64,000 bases of DNA from Duganella rivi (GCF_009857435.1 NZ_WWCK01000001.1:186001-250000); one strand, 5' to 3'. Shown: positions 11,523 to 20,433, counted from the first letter of the stretch. Notes: generated from the letters alone by a model not told the origin. Numbers and translations are program-made.

Positions 11523-11999
11523 TCACCTCAGCGCGGCGAATAAAGCATCAGCCGATGTGAACTCTTGCTCGATGGGCGTCTCGCCATCGGCAATACTTTC
11601 GCCAATCAGCCACGCCAAGGTATTCAGCTTGTTATGCAATTCAGCTGCCTCATCAGCCAATCGCGCGAAGGCTTCCACGATACCATCCTCATCGCTTAAG
11701 TCCGCATCGGCAGCGACTGAGATATGGCACTCATTGGTCACCCGATAAAACTCACTCATCTGATCGCGTGCATCTTCGAAGATGGCAACCAAATCGGTGC
11801 CGTCATCAATGGTAATACCATGCTCCTTGATGCGCGCGATGAAGCGATCGGCAGCATCATTTGCCAACTGCACTTCCATGAGTTGCTCATCAAGGCGTGC
11901 CAGCGTCGTTTCAATCAGTTTGAGCAGCGAGAGATTGCGCGATCGGTTTTGCACTAAACGCCCGAACGCCGATAACTCGCGTGTTTCGGTGGTGCGCAT
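11523..11999 (-). CDS. Putative antitoxin partner of the RelE/ParE-like toxin
   Basis: 158 residues, largely helical and acidic. The ATG at 11999 was chosen because GAAGGAGATTCACA stands directly before it; an upstream in-frame start lacks such a site. It has no recognised DNA-binding domain, and it is longer than classical RelB/ParD antitoxins (about 80-100 residues), so its antitoxin role rests on operon position alone. The N-terminus (MRTTETRELSAFGRLVQNRSRNLSLL) is basic and could contact DNA or toxin. Confidence 0.6.
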   Translation of the reverse strand: MRTTETRELSAFGRLVQNRSRNLSLLKLIETTLARLDEQLMEVQLANDAADRFIARIKEHGITIDDGTDLVAIFEDARDQMSEFYRVTNECHISVAADADLSDEDGIVEAFARLADEAAELHNKLNTLAWLIGESIADGETPIEQEFTSADALFAALR

Positions 12000-12054
12000 T
12001 GTGAATCTCCTTCGAATCGCATTTAGAAAAGCAACAAGCTTGCAATCAAGAATG

Positions 12055-12075
12055 TACGCTAGTTTTTCTAGTGTA
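12055..12075. promoter_or_regulatory. Imperfect palindrome upstream of the toxin-antitoxin operon
   Basis: TAC-g-CTAG, five T, CTAG-t-GTA: a dyad with one mismatched pair, 56 bp upstream of the antitoxin ATG. It is a plausible operator for autoregulation by the TA complex, by analogy with other type II systems. Confidence 0.4.
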
Positions 12076-12087
12076 TCGCATTCCTTT

Positions 12088-12121
12088 AGCAACGGCTCTG
12101 GCGATTCGCAAAGCCGTTGCT
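12088..12121. terminator. Hairpin between the TetR gene and the TA operon
   Basis: AGCAACGGCT and AGCCGTTGCT form a 10-bp perfect stem across 14 bases at the 3' end of the TetR gene. A real T-tract is weak on either side, so efficiency is uncertain. Confidence 0.5.
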
Positions 12122-12753
12122 TATTGCGGCCAGGCTCGCATGGCGAGGGCTGCTACTTCTAGCAGTTTCTTGCGGCCTGCGCCATCGCGTGCTTGCAAGG
12201 TCATGCCCTCGATGACGGTGTAGTAGAAGCGCGCCAAGGCGGAGGCCTCGGTGTCCGCCGGTAGTTCGCCCGCTTGCGCGGCGCGCTGGATGGCGAGACG
12301 GATGCCCGCCTCTATCGCCGCCCGCCGTTCGCGCATCAGCCCCTGCACCTTCTCGCTCGCCGCCGAGCCATTCACCGCCGATGCAATCACCATGCAGCCC
12401 GGCGGCCGCCCCGCGCGCGTCAATTCAATCGCGTTGCCCTTCAATAGCTTATCCACCGTCTCCCGCGCCGACAGGCCCTCAGCAAACACGGCATTGGCAT
12501 TGCCCGGCCCAGCCGCGTAACGCTCCACCGCTTCGTGGAACAAGCTTTCCTTGTCGCCAAAAGCGGTGTACAGGCTGGGCGGCGTGACGCCCATGGCCGC
12601 CGTTAAATCGCTGATGGAGGTGGTTTCGTAGCCTTGTCGCCAAAACAGCAACATGGCTTGTTCCAGCGCGGCATCGCGATCAAACGACAACGGACGCCCG
12701 CGGCTGCGGGGCGGAGTAGTAGGAGCAATAGTAGTTGCGGCTTCTTTTTTCAT
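12121..12753 (-). CDS. TetR/AcrR-family transcriptional regulator
   Basis: About 210 residues. The N-terminal HTH is clear (FDRDAALEQAMLLFWRQGYETTSISDLTAAMGVTPPSLYTAFGDKE), followed by a helical ligand-binding domain. It diverges from two exported hydrolase genes, and an inverted-repeat operator lies between them, so it probably represses that operon and itself. Two starts are possible: ATG at 12753 (MKKEAATT, used here) and ATG at 12774 (adds MNLISIT). Neither has a clear ribosome binding site. Confidence 0.9.
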   Translation of the reverse strand: MKKEAATTIAPTTPPRSRGRPLSFDRDAALEQAMLLFWRQGYETTSISDLTAAMGVTPPSLYTAFGDKESLFHEAVERYAAGPGNANAVFAEGLSARETVDKLLKGNAIELTRAGRPPGCMVIASAVNGSAASEKVQGLMRERRAAIEAGIRLAIQRAAQAGELPADTEASALARFYYTVIEGMTLQARDGAGRKKLLEVAALAMRAWPQ

Positions 12754-12834
12754 AGTGATCGATATTAAATTCATTGACAGTGGATTGCAAGGGGAATATA
12801 TTTCGCTAAATTACGTATCGATCACTACGTAATT
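12751..12834. promoter_or_regulatory. Candidate TetR operator pair in the divergent promoter region
   Basis: At 12809-12834 AATTACGTA and TACGTAATT form perfect 9-bp arms around TCGATCAC. A related element, TATCGATCACTA(T/C)G, occurs twice facing opposite ways: at 12816-12829 on the plus strand and at 12764-12751 on the minus strand (13 of 14 bases equal). The second copy overlaps the TetR start codon. Two sites about 64 bp apart would let one regulator control both directions. Confidence 0.6.
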
Positions 12835-12862
12835 ATCAAGATACCTCACCCGGAGAAACACC

Positions 12863-13867
12863 ATGCAATTCCCTCACGGCGCCGCACGCGCCATCGCCAT
12901 TGCCGCCGCACTCACCGTCGGCGGTGCCCTGCCCGTTGCCCATGCGGCCCAACCTGCCAAGATCAGCCAAGCGGAATTGAGCGATGCCGCGCTGGTCAAA
13001 ACCCTGCCCGGCTTTAGCAACGGCTACGCCGAGGTCAACGGCACCCGCCTGCACTACGTCGAAGGCGGCAAAGGCGAGCCACTGGTGCTGCTGCCGGGCT
13101 GGCCGGAAACCTGGTGGGCCTTCCACAAGGTGATGCCGGAACTGTCCAAGCACTACCGCGTCATTGCGCTCGACCTGCGCGGCATGGGCGGCTCGGCCAA
13201 GCCGGCCGGCGGCTACGACAAGAAAAACATGGCCAAAGACGTCTACGAACTGCTCAAGCAAAAAGGCTATGACAAGGCCCACATCGCCGGCCACGACATC
13301 GGCGCCCAAGTCGCGTGGAGCTACGCCGCCAACTACCCGCAAGCCACCAGCAAGCTGGTCATGCTGGACGTGCCGCACCCTGACCAAGGCCTGTACAGCT
13401 GGCCTATCCTGCCGGGCGTCGGCACCTTCAACGAGAAGATCGACGAGCGCGCGCCGTTTGTCTGGTGGTTCGCCTTCCACCAAGTGAAAGGCCTGCCGGA
13501 AAAACTGCTGGCCGGCCGCGTCCACCTTGAGCAAGAATGGTTCTTCACCTACCTGCTGAAAGACGAAGCGGCGCTGTCGGCAAAAGACCGCGCCGTCTAC
13601 GCCAACGCCTACAACACCGCCGACGCCATCCGCGCCGGCAACGCGTGGTATCAAGCCTTCCCGCAAGACATCGTCGATGAGAAGGAATACAAGAAGCTCG
13701 AGATGCCGGTGCTGGGCATTGCCGGCCCCGGCTACGGCTGGCTGAGTTCCACGCTGGCGGCCAAGGCTAGCAACGCCCGCACCATCCGCCTGGAAAACAG
13801 CGGCCACTTCGTGCAGGAAGAAGCGCCGGCTGACACCGCCAAGCACATCATCGACTTCCTGAAGTAA
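12863..13867 (+). CDS. Exported alpha/beta hydrolase, epoxide-hydrolase-like
   Basis: 334 residues with a signal peptide (about residues 1-29, cleavage after AHA). The alpha/beta hydrolase core has the oxyanion motif GWPETW (79-84), an Asp nucleophile at D145 in AGHDIGAQ (the DIG elbow typical of epoxide hydrolases and haloalkane dehalogenases), and a late His in ENSGHFVQEE. Epoxide hydrolase is favoured over dehalogenase, but the substrate is unknown. It is followed after 10 bp by a second epoxide hydrolase, and a TetR regulator diverges upstream. Confidence 0.85.
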   Translation: MQFPHGAARAIAIAAALTVGGALPVAHAAQPAKISQAELSDAALVKTLPGFSNGYAEVNGTRLHYVEGGKGEPLVLLPGWPETWWAFHKVMPELSKHYRVIALDLRGMGGSAKPAGGYDKKNMAKDVYELLKQKGYDKAHIAGHDIGAQVAWSYAANYPQATSKLVMLDVPHPDQGLYSWPILPGVGTFNEKIDERAPFVWWFAFHQVKGLPEKLLAGRVHLEQEWFFTYLLKDEAALSAKDRAVYANAYNTADAIRAGNAWYQAFPQDIVDEKEYKKLEMPVLGIAGPGYGWLSSTLAAKASNARTIRLENSGHFVQEEAPADTAKHIIDFLK

Positions 13868-13877
13868 GGAGCACGCC

Positions 13878-15116
13878 ATGAACCGCAATTCCGCATCGCT
13901 AGCCAACCTGCAGCGCCGCACCGTATTGCGCGCGGCAGCCGCCGTCGCCGGCGCACTGGCCCTGCCCTCCCCGCTGCGCGCAGCGGCCCGCAGCGAGGCG
14001 ATCACGCCGTTCCGGGTTGCGGTTCCACAGGCGCAGCTCGATGACCTGAAACAAAGGCTGGCGCGCACGCGCTGGCCGGAAGCGGAGACCAGCGGCGACT
14101 GGCGCCAAGGCGTGCCGCTGGCCGCCGCCAAGTCGCTGGCCAGCTACTGGCGCGAGCGCTACGACTGGCGCCGCTTCGAGCGCAAGCTCAACACCTATCC
14201 GCAGTTCCGCACCGAGATCGACGGCCTCGGCATCCACTTCCTGCACGTGCGCTCGAAACATGCCAATGCGCTGCCGCTGCTGCTGACGCACGGCTGGCCC
14301 GGTTCCATCGTCGAATTCATGAAAGTGATTCCGCTGCTGACCGATCCCGAAGCGCACGGCGGCAAGGCCGAAGACGCCTTCCACCTGATCATCCCCTCCC
14401 TGCCCGGCTTCGGCTTTTCCGACAAGCCCAGCGGCGCAGGCTGGAACCTGCTGCGCACCGGCCAGGCATGGGCCACGCTGATGGCGCGGCTTGGCTACAA
14501 GAAGTGGGTCGCCCAAGGCGGCGACTGGGGCGCCGGCGTGACCACCGTGCTGGGCCACTTGAAACCAGCGGGCCTGGCCGGCATCCACCTGAACTGGCAA
14601 TTCGTGTTCCCGGAAAAAATCCCGGAAGTGCTGAGCGCCGAGGAACAGCGCGCCGTCGATGGCGCCAACAAATTCCTGACCGAAGGCGCGGGCTACTTCC
14701 GCATGCAGGCCACGCGCCCGCAAACCATAGGCTACGCGCTCAATGATTCGCCGGTGGCGCTGATGAGCTTCATCTACGACAAATTCCACGACTGGGCCGA
14801 TCCCTCCTCGGTGCTGACGCAGGACGAACTGCTCGATAACATCAGCCTGTACTGGCTGACCGGCAGCGGCGCCTCGGCCGCGCGCATCTACTGGGAAAAC
14901 GCCAATGGCAGCTTCTCGGGCGGCAAGCTGTCGCTGCCGGTAGCGGCTTCCGTATTCCCGTACGAGATTTATCGCGCGCCCGAAAGCTGGGCGCGCCAGA
15001 CCTACTCGCAACTGGTGTACTGGAACACCGTCGACAAGGGCGGCCACTTCGCCGCCTTTGAGCAGCCGTCCTTGTTTGCCAACGAACTGCGCGCTGGCTT
15101 CCGCCCGATGCGCTGA
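13878..15116 (+). CDS. Exported epoxide hydrolase with Tat-type signal
   Basis: 412 residues. The twin-arginine-like leader QRRTVLRAAAAVAGALALP (residues 12-30) suggests export folded by Tat. An epoxide hydrolase N-terminal domain (ITPFRVAVPQAQLDDLKQRL...TRWPE) precedes the catalytic fold with HGWPGS (138-143), nucleophile D216 in GGDWGAG, and a C-terminal His in KGGHFAAFEQP. This is the microsomal/juvenile-hormone-type epoxide hydrolase layout. It is coupled to the hydrolase before it, TAAGGAGCACGCC supplying the ribosome binding site. Confidence 0.9.
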   Translation: MNRNSASLANLQRRTVLRAAAAVAGALALPSPLRAAARSEAITPFRVAVPQAQLDDLKQRLARTRWPEAETSGDWRQGVPLAAAKSLASYWRERYDWRRFERKLNTYPQFRTEIDGLGIHFLHVRSKHANALPLLLTHGWPGSIVEFMKVIPLLTDPEAHGGKAEDAFHLIIPSLPGFGFSDKPSGAGWNLLRTGQAWATLMARLGYKKWVAQGGDWGAGVTTVLGHLKPAGLAGIHLNWQFVFPEKIPEVLSAEEQRAVDGANKFLTEGAGYFRMQATRPQTIGYALNDSPVALMSFIYDKFHDWADPSSVLTQDELLDNISLYWLTGSGASAARIYWENANGSFSGGKLSLPVAASVFPYEIYRAPESWARQTYSQLVYWNTVDKGGHFAAFEQPSLFANELRAGFRPMR

Positions 15117-15126
15117 GGAGAACGCC

Positions 15127-15871
15127 ATGCGATCATTGCGCGCACTTGCCGCCGTCCTGATCGCCGCCTGCGCAATGCCAGCGTGGGCGACGCAGCAAAT
15201 CGTCTTGACCAGCATGCTGTCCAAGGAGGACGCGCCGGTCGGCAAGCTCAACTACCTGATTTACAGCGAGGCCTTCCGCCGCCTCGGCTACCAACTGGTA
15301 CTGGTGCAAGCGCCGCCCTTGCGCGGCGGAGTCTACGCCGCGCAAGGGCGTGGTTGACGGCGAACTAGGACGCGGCAAAGATTATGGCGACAGCCATCCC
15401 AACCTCGTGCGCGTCAACGAACCGGCGCTGAGCCTGACGCTGGCCGCGTATGCGCTCAATCCCACCCTCAAGCTGAAAAACTGGGACAGCATGCAAGGCG
15501 ACCGCTGGCGCGTTGAATACCAGCGCGGCATGCAGATGCCGAGCACGCGGCTGGCCAGCGTGGTGCCGGCCAGCCTGCAATCGACCATCTCCTCGCCGCG
15601 CCTCGGCCTGCGCAAGCTGGCGGCCGGCAGAACCGACATCTACATCGACTTTGCCGAACACATCGATCCCCTGCTGAAAAGCGAGCCGTTCACATTCAGC
15701 GAGCTGGTGGTCAAAGTCGGCAACATGGAACGGGTCGCCATCCATGCCTACCTGAACCGCCGTCACGCCGCGCTGGAGCCCAAACTCTCCGCCGTCCTGC
15801 GCGACATGAAAACCGAAGGCCTGATCAAGGCCTACACCCAGCAAGCCCACCACTCCAGCAAGGCCGATTAA
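15127..15871 (+). pseudogene. Frameshifted periplasmic substrate-binding-like protein
   Basis: The ATG at 15127 (after GAGGAGAACGCC) begins a signal peptide and MLSKEDAPVGKLNYLIYSEAFRRLGY, then the frame ends at 15357. The rest of the protein continues in another frame from about 15340 to 15871 (VVDGELGRGKDYGDSHPNLVRVNEPAL ... TDIYIDFAEHID), which looks like a solute-binding (SBP_bac_3-like) C-terminal part. Joined, it would be about 245 residues. The break coincides with a 37-bp inverted repeat. It may be a real mutation, a sequencing error at a hairpin, or, less likely, a recoding site. It follows the epoxide hydrolase by 10 bp. Confidence 0.75.
15314..15350. repeat. Perfect 15-bp inverted repeat at the frameshift point
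   Basis: CGCCCTTGCGCGGCG (15314-15328), 7-base loop GAGTCTA, and its exact reverse complement (15336-15350). It lies inside the coding sequence, where the two halves of the broken binding-protein gene change frame. Confidence 0.9.
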
Positions 15872-15894
15872 GCCCGGTTGAACCTGGCGAGGCT

Positions 15895-17073
15895 TCACGC
15901 CGGCGGTGCTGGACGGCCGCTGGCGCCCACCAGCATGGCCGTTGCCAGTGCGAAGGCAGCGCCGATGCCCATGGCGCTGGCCAGGCCGAAGTGGTCGACG
16001 CTGAGGCCGCCCACCAGTGCGCCACCGGCCAGCGCTGCCTGCCCGGTCGCCACAAACAGCGCCGAGACGCTTTCCAGGTGCGCCGGTGCAGCGCTGAACA
16101 GCCATCCCTGGATCACGATCGGCAGCAGGCCAAAGCCCAGCCCCCACACCATGACCAGCAGGATCGACAGCGGTACATTGCCAGCGAACGCCAGCAGCAT
16201 CAGCATCGGCAAGGCCAGCATCAGCACCGCCGCCACGAATGCCCATTGCACGTTGCGGCTGATGGCCCAGCCGCCGACCAGATTGCCGATAAAGCCGAGC
16301 GCGCCGAAACCAAACAGGACCGCGCTGATGGCCGCCGCCGGCACGCCGGACTGCTGTACCAGGAACGGCGTGATGTAGGTGTAGGCAGAGAACTGGCCGA
16401 TGAAAACCAGGATAATCGCCAGCACGCCGACGCGCACCTTGCCCATCCTCAGCACCACGGGAATCTCGGCCAGCCCCTTGCCTGCCGCCAGCCGGATCGA
16501 CGGCAGCAGCGCCACCAAGGCCAGCATCACCAGCAGCGCTACCGCTGTCGCCAGGCCGAACGCGGTGCGCCAGCCCAGCATGCCGCCGATCAGCGTCCCG
16601 GCCGGCATGCCTGCCACCGTACCCAGCGAGATGCCGGAGAAAATCAAGGAGGTGGCGCGGCCGCCTTCCGGCCCCGGCCGCAAGCGCGGCCCCAGCGCGC
16701 CGGCGATGGTCCAGAAACCACCGACGGCAATCCCGAGCAGCACCCGGCCCACCATCAGCATGGCAAAGCTGTCCGCCAGCGCCACCGCCAGGTTGGACAA
16801 GGCAAGCAGCGCCAACAGTGCGCACAGCACATGGCGCCGATCCAGCTTGCCGGCAAAGCCCAGCGCCAGCGGCGCGGCAATTGCCGCCACCACGCCCGGC
16901 GTAGTCACCATCAGGCCGGTCTGACCGGCGCTGATGGACAGCGCCTGGCTAATCTGCGGCAGCAGGCCGATCGGCAAGAACTCGGTGGTGACCAGCGCAA
17001 ATGCGCCGACCCCGATGGCCGCCACCGCCGCCCACGAGGCCGGCGGTGTTTCTACTTTCACGGTATCGCGCAT
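15895..17073 (-). CDS. MFS transporter, DHA1 (drug/sugar exporter) type
   Basis: 392 residues with about 12 hydrophobic helices. It carries the loop 2-3 motif GFAGKLDRRHVL and the helix 5 segment SLGTVAGMPAGTLIGGMLGW of H+-coupled DHA1 exporters. The N-terminal motif GAFALVTTEFLPIGLLPQIS is shared with the YdhP/NepI/AraJ-like group. The substrate is unknown. It lies 3 bp after an NADP-binding oxidoreductase and follows an SDR gene, so all three leftward genes are probably one operon controlled by the divergent LysR regulator. Confidence 0.9.
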   Translation of the reverse strand: MRDTVKVETPPASWAAVAAIGVGAFALVTTEFLPIGLLPQISQALSISAGQTGLMVTTPGVVAAIAAPLALGFAGKLDRRHVLCALLALLALSNLAVALADSFAMLMVGRVLLGIAVGGFWTIAGALGPRLRPGPEGGRATSLIFSGISLGTVAGMPAGTLIGGMLGWRTAFGLATAVALLVMLALVALLPSIRLAAGKGLAEIPVVLRMGKVRVGVLAIILVFIGQFSAYTYITPFLVQQSGVPAAAISAVLFGFGALGFIGNLVGGWAISRNVQWAFVAAVLMLALPMLMLLAFAGNVPLSILLVMVWGLGFGLLPIVIQGWLFSAAPAHLESVSALFVATGQAALAGGALVGGLSVDHFGLASAMGIGAAFALATAMLVGASGRPAPPA

Positions 17074-17076
17074 GGA

Positions 17077-17676
17077 TCAACCGAACTTGACCAGGTTCAG
17101 CGTCGGCAGCGAGCCGCCGGGGAACTGCGCGAGGCGGCCGCCGCCGTCCAGCGTGCCGAGGTCGATGCCGGCAAAGCCCAACTGCTCCACCAGCGCCATC
17201 ACGGTCAGCTTGGCGGCAGGATTGTCGCCGGCGATAAACAGCACCCGGCGGCCGCCTTCCGCGCCCGGCGCGCGCGTCAGCAGGCCCGGTTGCAAATGGT
17301 TGAACGCCTTGACCAGCTTGGCGCCCGGCACCAGTTCCTGCACCACGGTGCTGGACGCCTTGCCGCCCAAATCAAACGGCCGGAACAACGGTGCTTCGAT
17401 CGGGTTGCTGGTGTCGATCACAATGCGCCCGCTCCACGAGCCCATACCTTCCACCGCCGCCGGGATCTTCGACCACGGCACCGCGATAAACACCACTTGG
17501 GCTTGCGCCGCTTCGGCCGTGGTGACCGGCGTCAGCAGCGGCCCCAGTTCGTCGGCCAAGGCGGCCAGCGAGGCTGGGCCGCGGCTGTTGGAGATGGCGA
17601 CCGGGATGCCGGCGCGGGTCAGGATGCGGGCGATGGCGGAGCCAATCTGGCCCGCACCGATGATGGAAATCTTCAT
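17077..17676 (-). CDS. NAD(P)-binding reductase, F420-dependent NADP oxidoreductase-like
   Basis: 199 residues. An N-terminal Rossmann fold starts at once (MKISIIGAGQIGSAIARIL) and continues with VVFIAVPWSKIPAAV and IVIDTSNP, as in the small NADPH-dependent F420 reductase/YqcB-like family. Betaproteobacteria normally lack F420, so the partner is likely a flavin or another substrate. The ribosome binding site is AAGGAGAC. It sits between the SDR and MFS genes. Confidence 0.85.
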   Translation of the reverse strand: MKISIIGAGQIGSAIARILTRAGIPVAISNSRGPASLAALADELGPLLTPVTTAEAAQAQVVFIAVPWSKIPAAVEGMGSWSGRIVIDTSNPIEAPLFRPFDLGGKASSTVVQELVPGAKLVKAFNHLQPGLLTRAPGAEGGRRVLFIAGDNPAAKLTVMALVEQLGFAGIDLGTLDGGGRLAQFPGGSLPTLNLVKFG

Positions 17677-17688
17677 GGTGCGGTCTCC

Positions 17689-18438
17689 TTAGGCGGTGAA
17701 GCCGCCGTCAACCAGCAAATCCTGGCCGGTCACGAACGCGGCTTCTTCGCCGGCCAGATACGATACGGCAGCGGCCACGTCCTTGCCCTCGCCGTAGCGC
17801 CCAACCGCGATGCCCGGCTTGACGAAATCGGCAATCGGGCCATCGGCCGGATTCATGTCGCTATCGGTCGGGCCGGGATGGATGGTGTTGACGGTAATGC
17901 CGCGCGGGCCGAGGTCGCGCACCAGGCCGCGGGTGTAGCCGGACAGCGCGCCCTTGGTCAGGGTGTAGACCGAGGCGGTCGGGAACGCCGCGTAGCGGGT
18001 CATCGAGCTGCCGATATGGATGATGCGGCCGCCCTTGTCCATATGGCGCAAGGCTTCCTGCGTCGCCACCACGGCGCCGGTGACGTTGACCGCCAGGATA
18101 CGCTCGTAGTCTTCGAACTTGATTTCTTCCGGCGCGCCCAGCACGCTGATGCCGGCGTTGTTGACGAGGATGTCGATCTTGCCGAATTGCGCCGCCACTT
18201 GCGCCACGGCGGCACGCACCGCTTGCGGCGAACCGGCGTCGGCCTGAATGGCGATGGCGCGGCCGCCGGCCGCTTCAATCTCGGCCACAACGGCCTGCGC
18301 TTTTTCCGGCGAGGCGTGGTAAGTAATGGCAACGGTAGCGCCGTCGGCAGCCAGGCGGCGGGCGATGGCGGCGCCGATGCTGCGCGATGCGCCGGTCACG
18401 ATGGCAATCTTGTCTTGCAGTTTGCGGGTGGTGTTCAT
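17689..18438 (-). CDS. Short-chain dehydrogenase/reductase
   Basis: 249 residues, classical SDR. The cofactor motif TGASRSIG sits at residues 15-22, NNAG at 93-96, and the catalytic Ser144, Tyr158 and Lys162 are present. The C-terminus reads SYLAGEEAAFVTGQDLLVDGGF. Residues after the Gly motif favour NADP(H). ATAGGAGTTTTTC precedes the ATG. It is divergent from a LysR regulator, the common arrangement for control by that regulator. The fragment at 25448-25564 is a remnant of a related gene. Confidence 0.92.
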   Translation of the reverse strand: MNTTRKLQDKIAIVTGASRSIGAAIARRLAADGATVAITYHASPEKAQAVVAEIEAAGGRAIAIQADAGSPQAVRAAVAQVAAQFGKIDILVNNAGISVLGAPEEIKFEDYERILAVNVTGAVVATQEALRHMDKGGRIIHIGSSMTRYAAFPTASVYTLTKGALSGYTRGLVRDLGPRGITVNTIHPGPTDSDMNPADGPIADFVKPGIAVGRYGEGKDVAAAVSYLAGEEAAFVTGQDLLVDGGFTA

Positions 18439-18552
18439 GAAAAACTCCTATCGGTAAAAGGGAAGGTGTGAACACAGTATGGCGGCCCTCGGCTAACAGC
18501 AGTAGTCACAACTGGCTATAATCTGTTTCAATGAATACTTGAAAGTACCGGC

Positions 18553-19482
18553 ATGGAAACCCTGTCCAACCTGGAATCGTTTGTGCGCAGCGCGGAGTCG
18601 TCGAGCTTTTCCTCGGCGGCGCGGCAATTGGCGCTGACACCGGCGGCGGTGAGCCGCAACGTGGCGCAGCTGGAGCGCAACCTCGGCGTACGGCTATTCC
18701 AGCGCAGCACGCGCGGCTTGAAATTAACGGAAGAAGGCGAACGCTTTCTGCGCGCCGTCAGCAGCGGACTGGACAGCATCCAGGGCGCGATCGCCGAGCT
18801 GACCACCAACAAGGGCGAACCGGCCGGCGTGCTGACCTTGTCGATGCCGCCGCGCTTCGGCCGCCAGCACCTGCTGCCGCTGCTGCAAGCGTACAAACAG
18901 CGCTATCCCGCAGTCACGCTCGACTGCAGTTTCGATAACCGCCAGGTGGATTTGATTGCCGACCGCATCGATGTCGCCATCGGCGGTGGTTTTGAATTGA
19001 CGCCAGGCGTGGTGGCGCGCGTACTGGCGCCGGCCCATGCAATTGCGGTGGCGTCGCCGGCCTACGTGCAAGGTCTCGGCACGGCGCTGCCGCGCACGCC
19101 GGCCGACCTGGCCCAGCTAGACGGTGTCATGATGCGCTCGCCGCAAACGCGGCGCATGAAAACCTGGACGATGCGCAACCGGCGCGGCACCGAAATGCCG
19201 GCCGAGCTGCGCCCTGCCCTGCTGGTCAACGATCCCGACGCCATCTGCGCCGCAGCGCTGATGGGCATGGGCGTGGCGCTGCTGGCCATGCCGGACGTGA
19301 TCGACCACCTTGAACGCGGCGAACTGGTGCGCCTGCTGCCCGACTGGTATGTCGACGCCGGCCCGATCTCGCTGTATTTCACCAGCCAAAAGCTGATGCC
19401 GGCCAAGACCCGTACCTTTGTCGACTTCGTTACCGAATCATTCAAGCAAGCGCAATTGGCGCAGCGCTTTACAGCGCGCTAG
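18553..19482 (+). CDS. LysR-family transcriptional regulator
   Basis: 309 residues. The winged HTH is N-terminal (SSFSSAARQLALTPAAVSRNVAQLERNLGVRLFQRSTRGLKLTEEG) and is followed by a periplasmic-binding-like effector domain. It diverges from the SDR-oxidoreductase-MFS operon across 114 bp; a TATAAT box at 18517-18522 fits its own promoter. Its 3' end overlaps the convergent NmrA-like gene by 14 bp. It is similar in sequence to the LysR gene at 20434, suggesting duplication of a regulator-oxidoreductase unit. Confidence 0.93.
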   Translation: METLSNLESFVRSAESSSFSSAARQLALTPAAVSRNVAQLERNLGVRLFQRSTRGLKLTEEGERFLRAVSSGLDSIQGAIAELTTNKGEPAGVLTLSMPPRFGRQHLLPLLQAYKQRYPAVTLDCSFDNRQVDLIADRIDVAIGGGFELTPGVVARVLAPAHAIAVASPAYVQGLGTALPRTPADLAQLDGVMMRSPQTRRMKTWTMRNRRGTEMPAELRPALLVNDPDAICAAALMGMGVALLAMPDVIDHLERGELVRLLPDWYVDAGPISLYFTSQKLMPAKTRTFVDFVTESFKQAQLAQRFTAR

Positions 19483-20332
19483 CCAGCACTTGGCGCAGCG
19501 ACTTGGCCGGTGCGCCGGTCAGGCGTTGCAGCGCTGGATCGGGCTGATCGAACGCGCCGGCTGCAATCGCCGCCCACCACGCGTTGAAGAAGGCGGCCAC
19601 CGGCGCCGGCAAACCGGCCGCCTCGCGCTCCGCTGCGTACTCGGCCGGGGAGATGGCGGTGTAGCTGACCGGCGTTGCCAGCAGTTCGGCATACGCGGCG
19701 GCCAAGTCGTGCATCGAATAGCTGCTGCCGGCGTTCAGGCTGACCTCGGTATTTTCATGGCCGTCCTGCGCCAGGATGGCGGCGCTGGCGGCGGCCAGAT
19801 CGTCGCGGCTGGTCAGCGGAATACGGCCGTCGCCGGCCGGTACGCGAATACCGCTGGTTGCCACGCGGTCGCCAACAAACACCGGGATCGATTCCGCATA
19901 CAGCGGATGCTGAACGATGGTGTAAGCCATGCCGGAAGCGCGCAGCAACTGCTCGGTAGCGATGTCGCTATCGGTCACGCCCTCGATGCCGACCGTCACG
20001 CCGTCGCGGCGCTGGATCGACGGGTAGACGATGTGGCGCACGCCGGCCGCCTGCGCGGCACGGATCACATTGGCGTGCTGGGCCAGCCGGTCGCTGAAGG
20101 CTACGGCCGACACGAGGAACAGCTTGTCGATGCCTTGCAGCGCCGCCAGCATGCTCTCGAAATCGGTGTAATCGGCGCGGCGCACTTCCACGCCCAGCGC
20201 ACTCAGTTCGGCGGCCTGCTCAGGGTCGCGCGCGCTGGCGACGACCTGCTGCGCCGGCAGGTGTTTCAACAATGCCTTGATGATGGCCTTACCCAAGTGA
20301 CCGCTTGCGCCGGTAACCAGAATTTTGTTCAT
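19469..20332 (-). CDS. NAD(P)H-binding oxidoreductase, NmrA/QOR2-like
   Basis: 287 residues, atypical SDR fold. The motif is TGASGHLGKAIIKAL at the N-terminus, without the classical YxxxK pair in the usual place; the layout fits the NmrA/quinone reductase 2 group (VSAVAFSDRLAQHANVIRAAQAAGV). These enzymes reduce quinones or act as redox sensors. It is divergent from the LysR gene at 20434, its probable regulator. Confidence 0.87.
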   Translation of the reverse strand: MNKILVTGASGHLGKAIIKALLKHLPAQQVVASARDPEQAAELSALGVEVRRADYTDFESMLAALQGIDKLFLVSAVAFSDRLAQHANVIRAAQAAGVRHIVYPSIQRRDGVTVGIEGVTDSDIATEQLLRASGMAYTIVQHPLYAESIPVFVGDRVATSGIRVPAGDGRIPLTSRDDLAAASAAILAQDGHENTEVSLNAGSSYSMHDLAAAYAELLATPVSYTAISPAEYAAEREAAGLPAPVAAFFNAWWAAIAAGAFDQPDPALQRLTGAPAKSLRQVLASAL

Positions 20333-20376
20333 GATGAAGCTCCTTTGTGATTTGGTGGCTTCACTATAGTCATGGC

Positions 20377-20399
20377 ATTCCGCTTAAAACAGCGGTAAT
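20377..20399. promoter_or_regulatory. Inverted repeat between NmrA-like and LysR genes
   Basis: ATTCCGCT, six bases, then AGCGGTAAT, a dyad with one bulged base lying midway in the 101-bp divergent gap. It is a candidate LysR-binding site; no experimental consensus is available to me. Confidence 0.35.
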
Positions 20400-20433
20400 C
20401 TGTCAATTCACTTTCAAGCAAATTCGCGGAATC

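Noticed and set aside
15991..18471. An 826-codon plus-strand frame opposite MFS, reductase and SDR genes
   Set aside because: Composition is Arg/Gln/His-rich noise, and three well-supported genes occupy the other strand.
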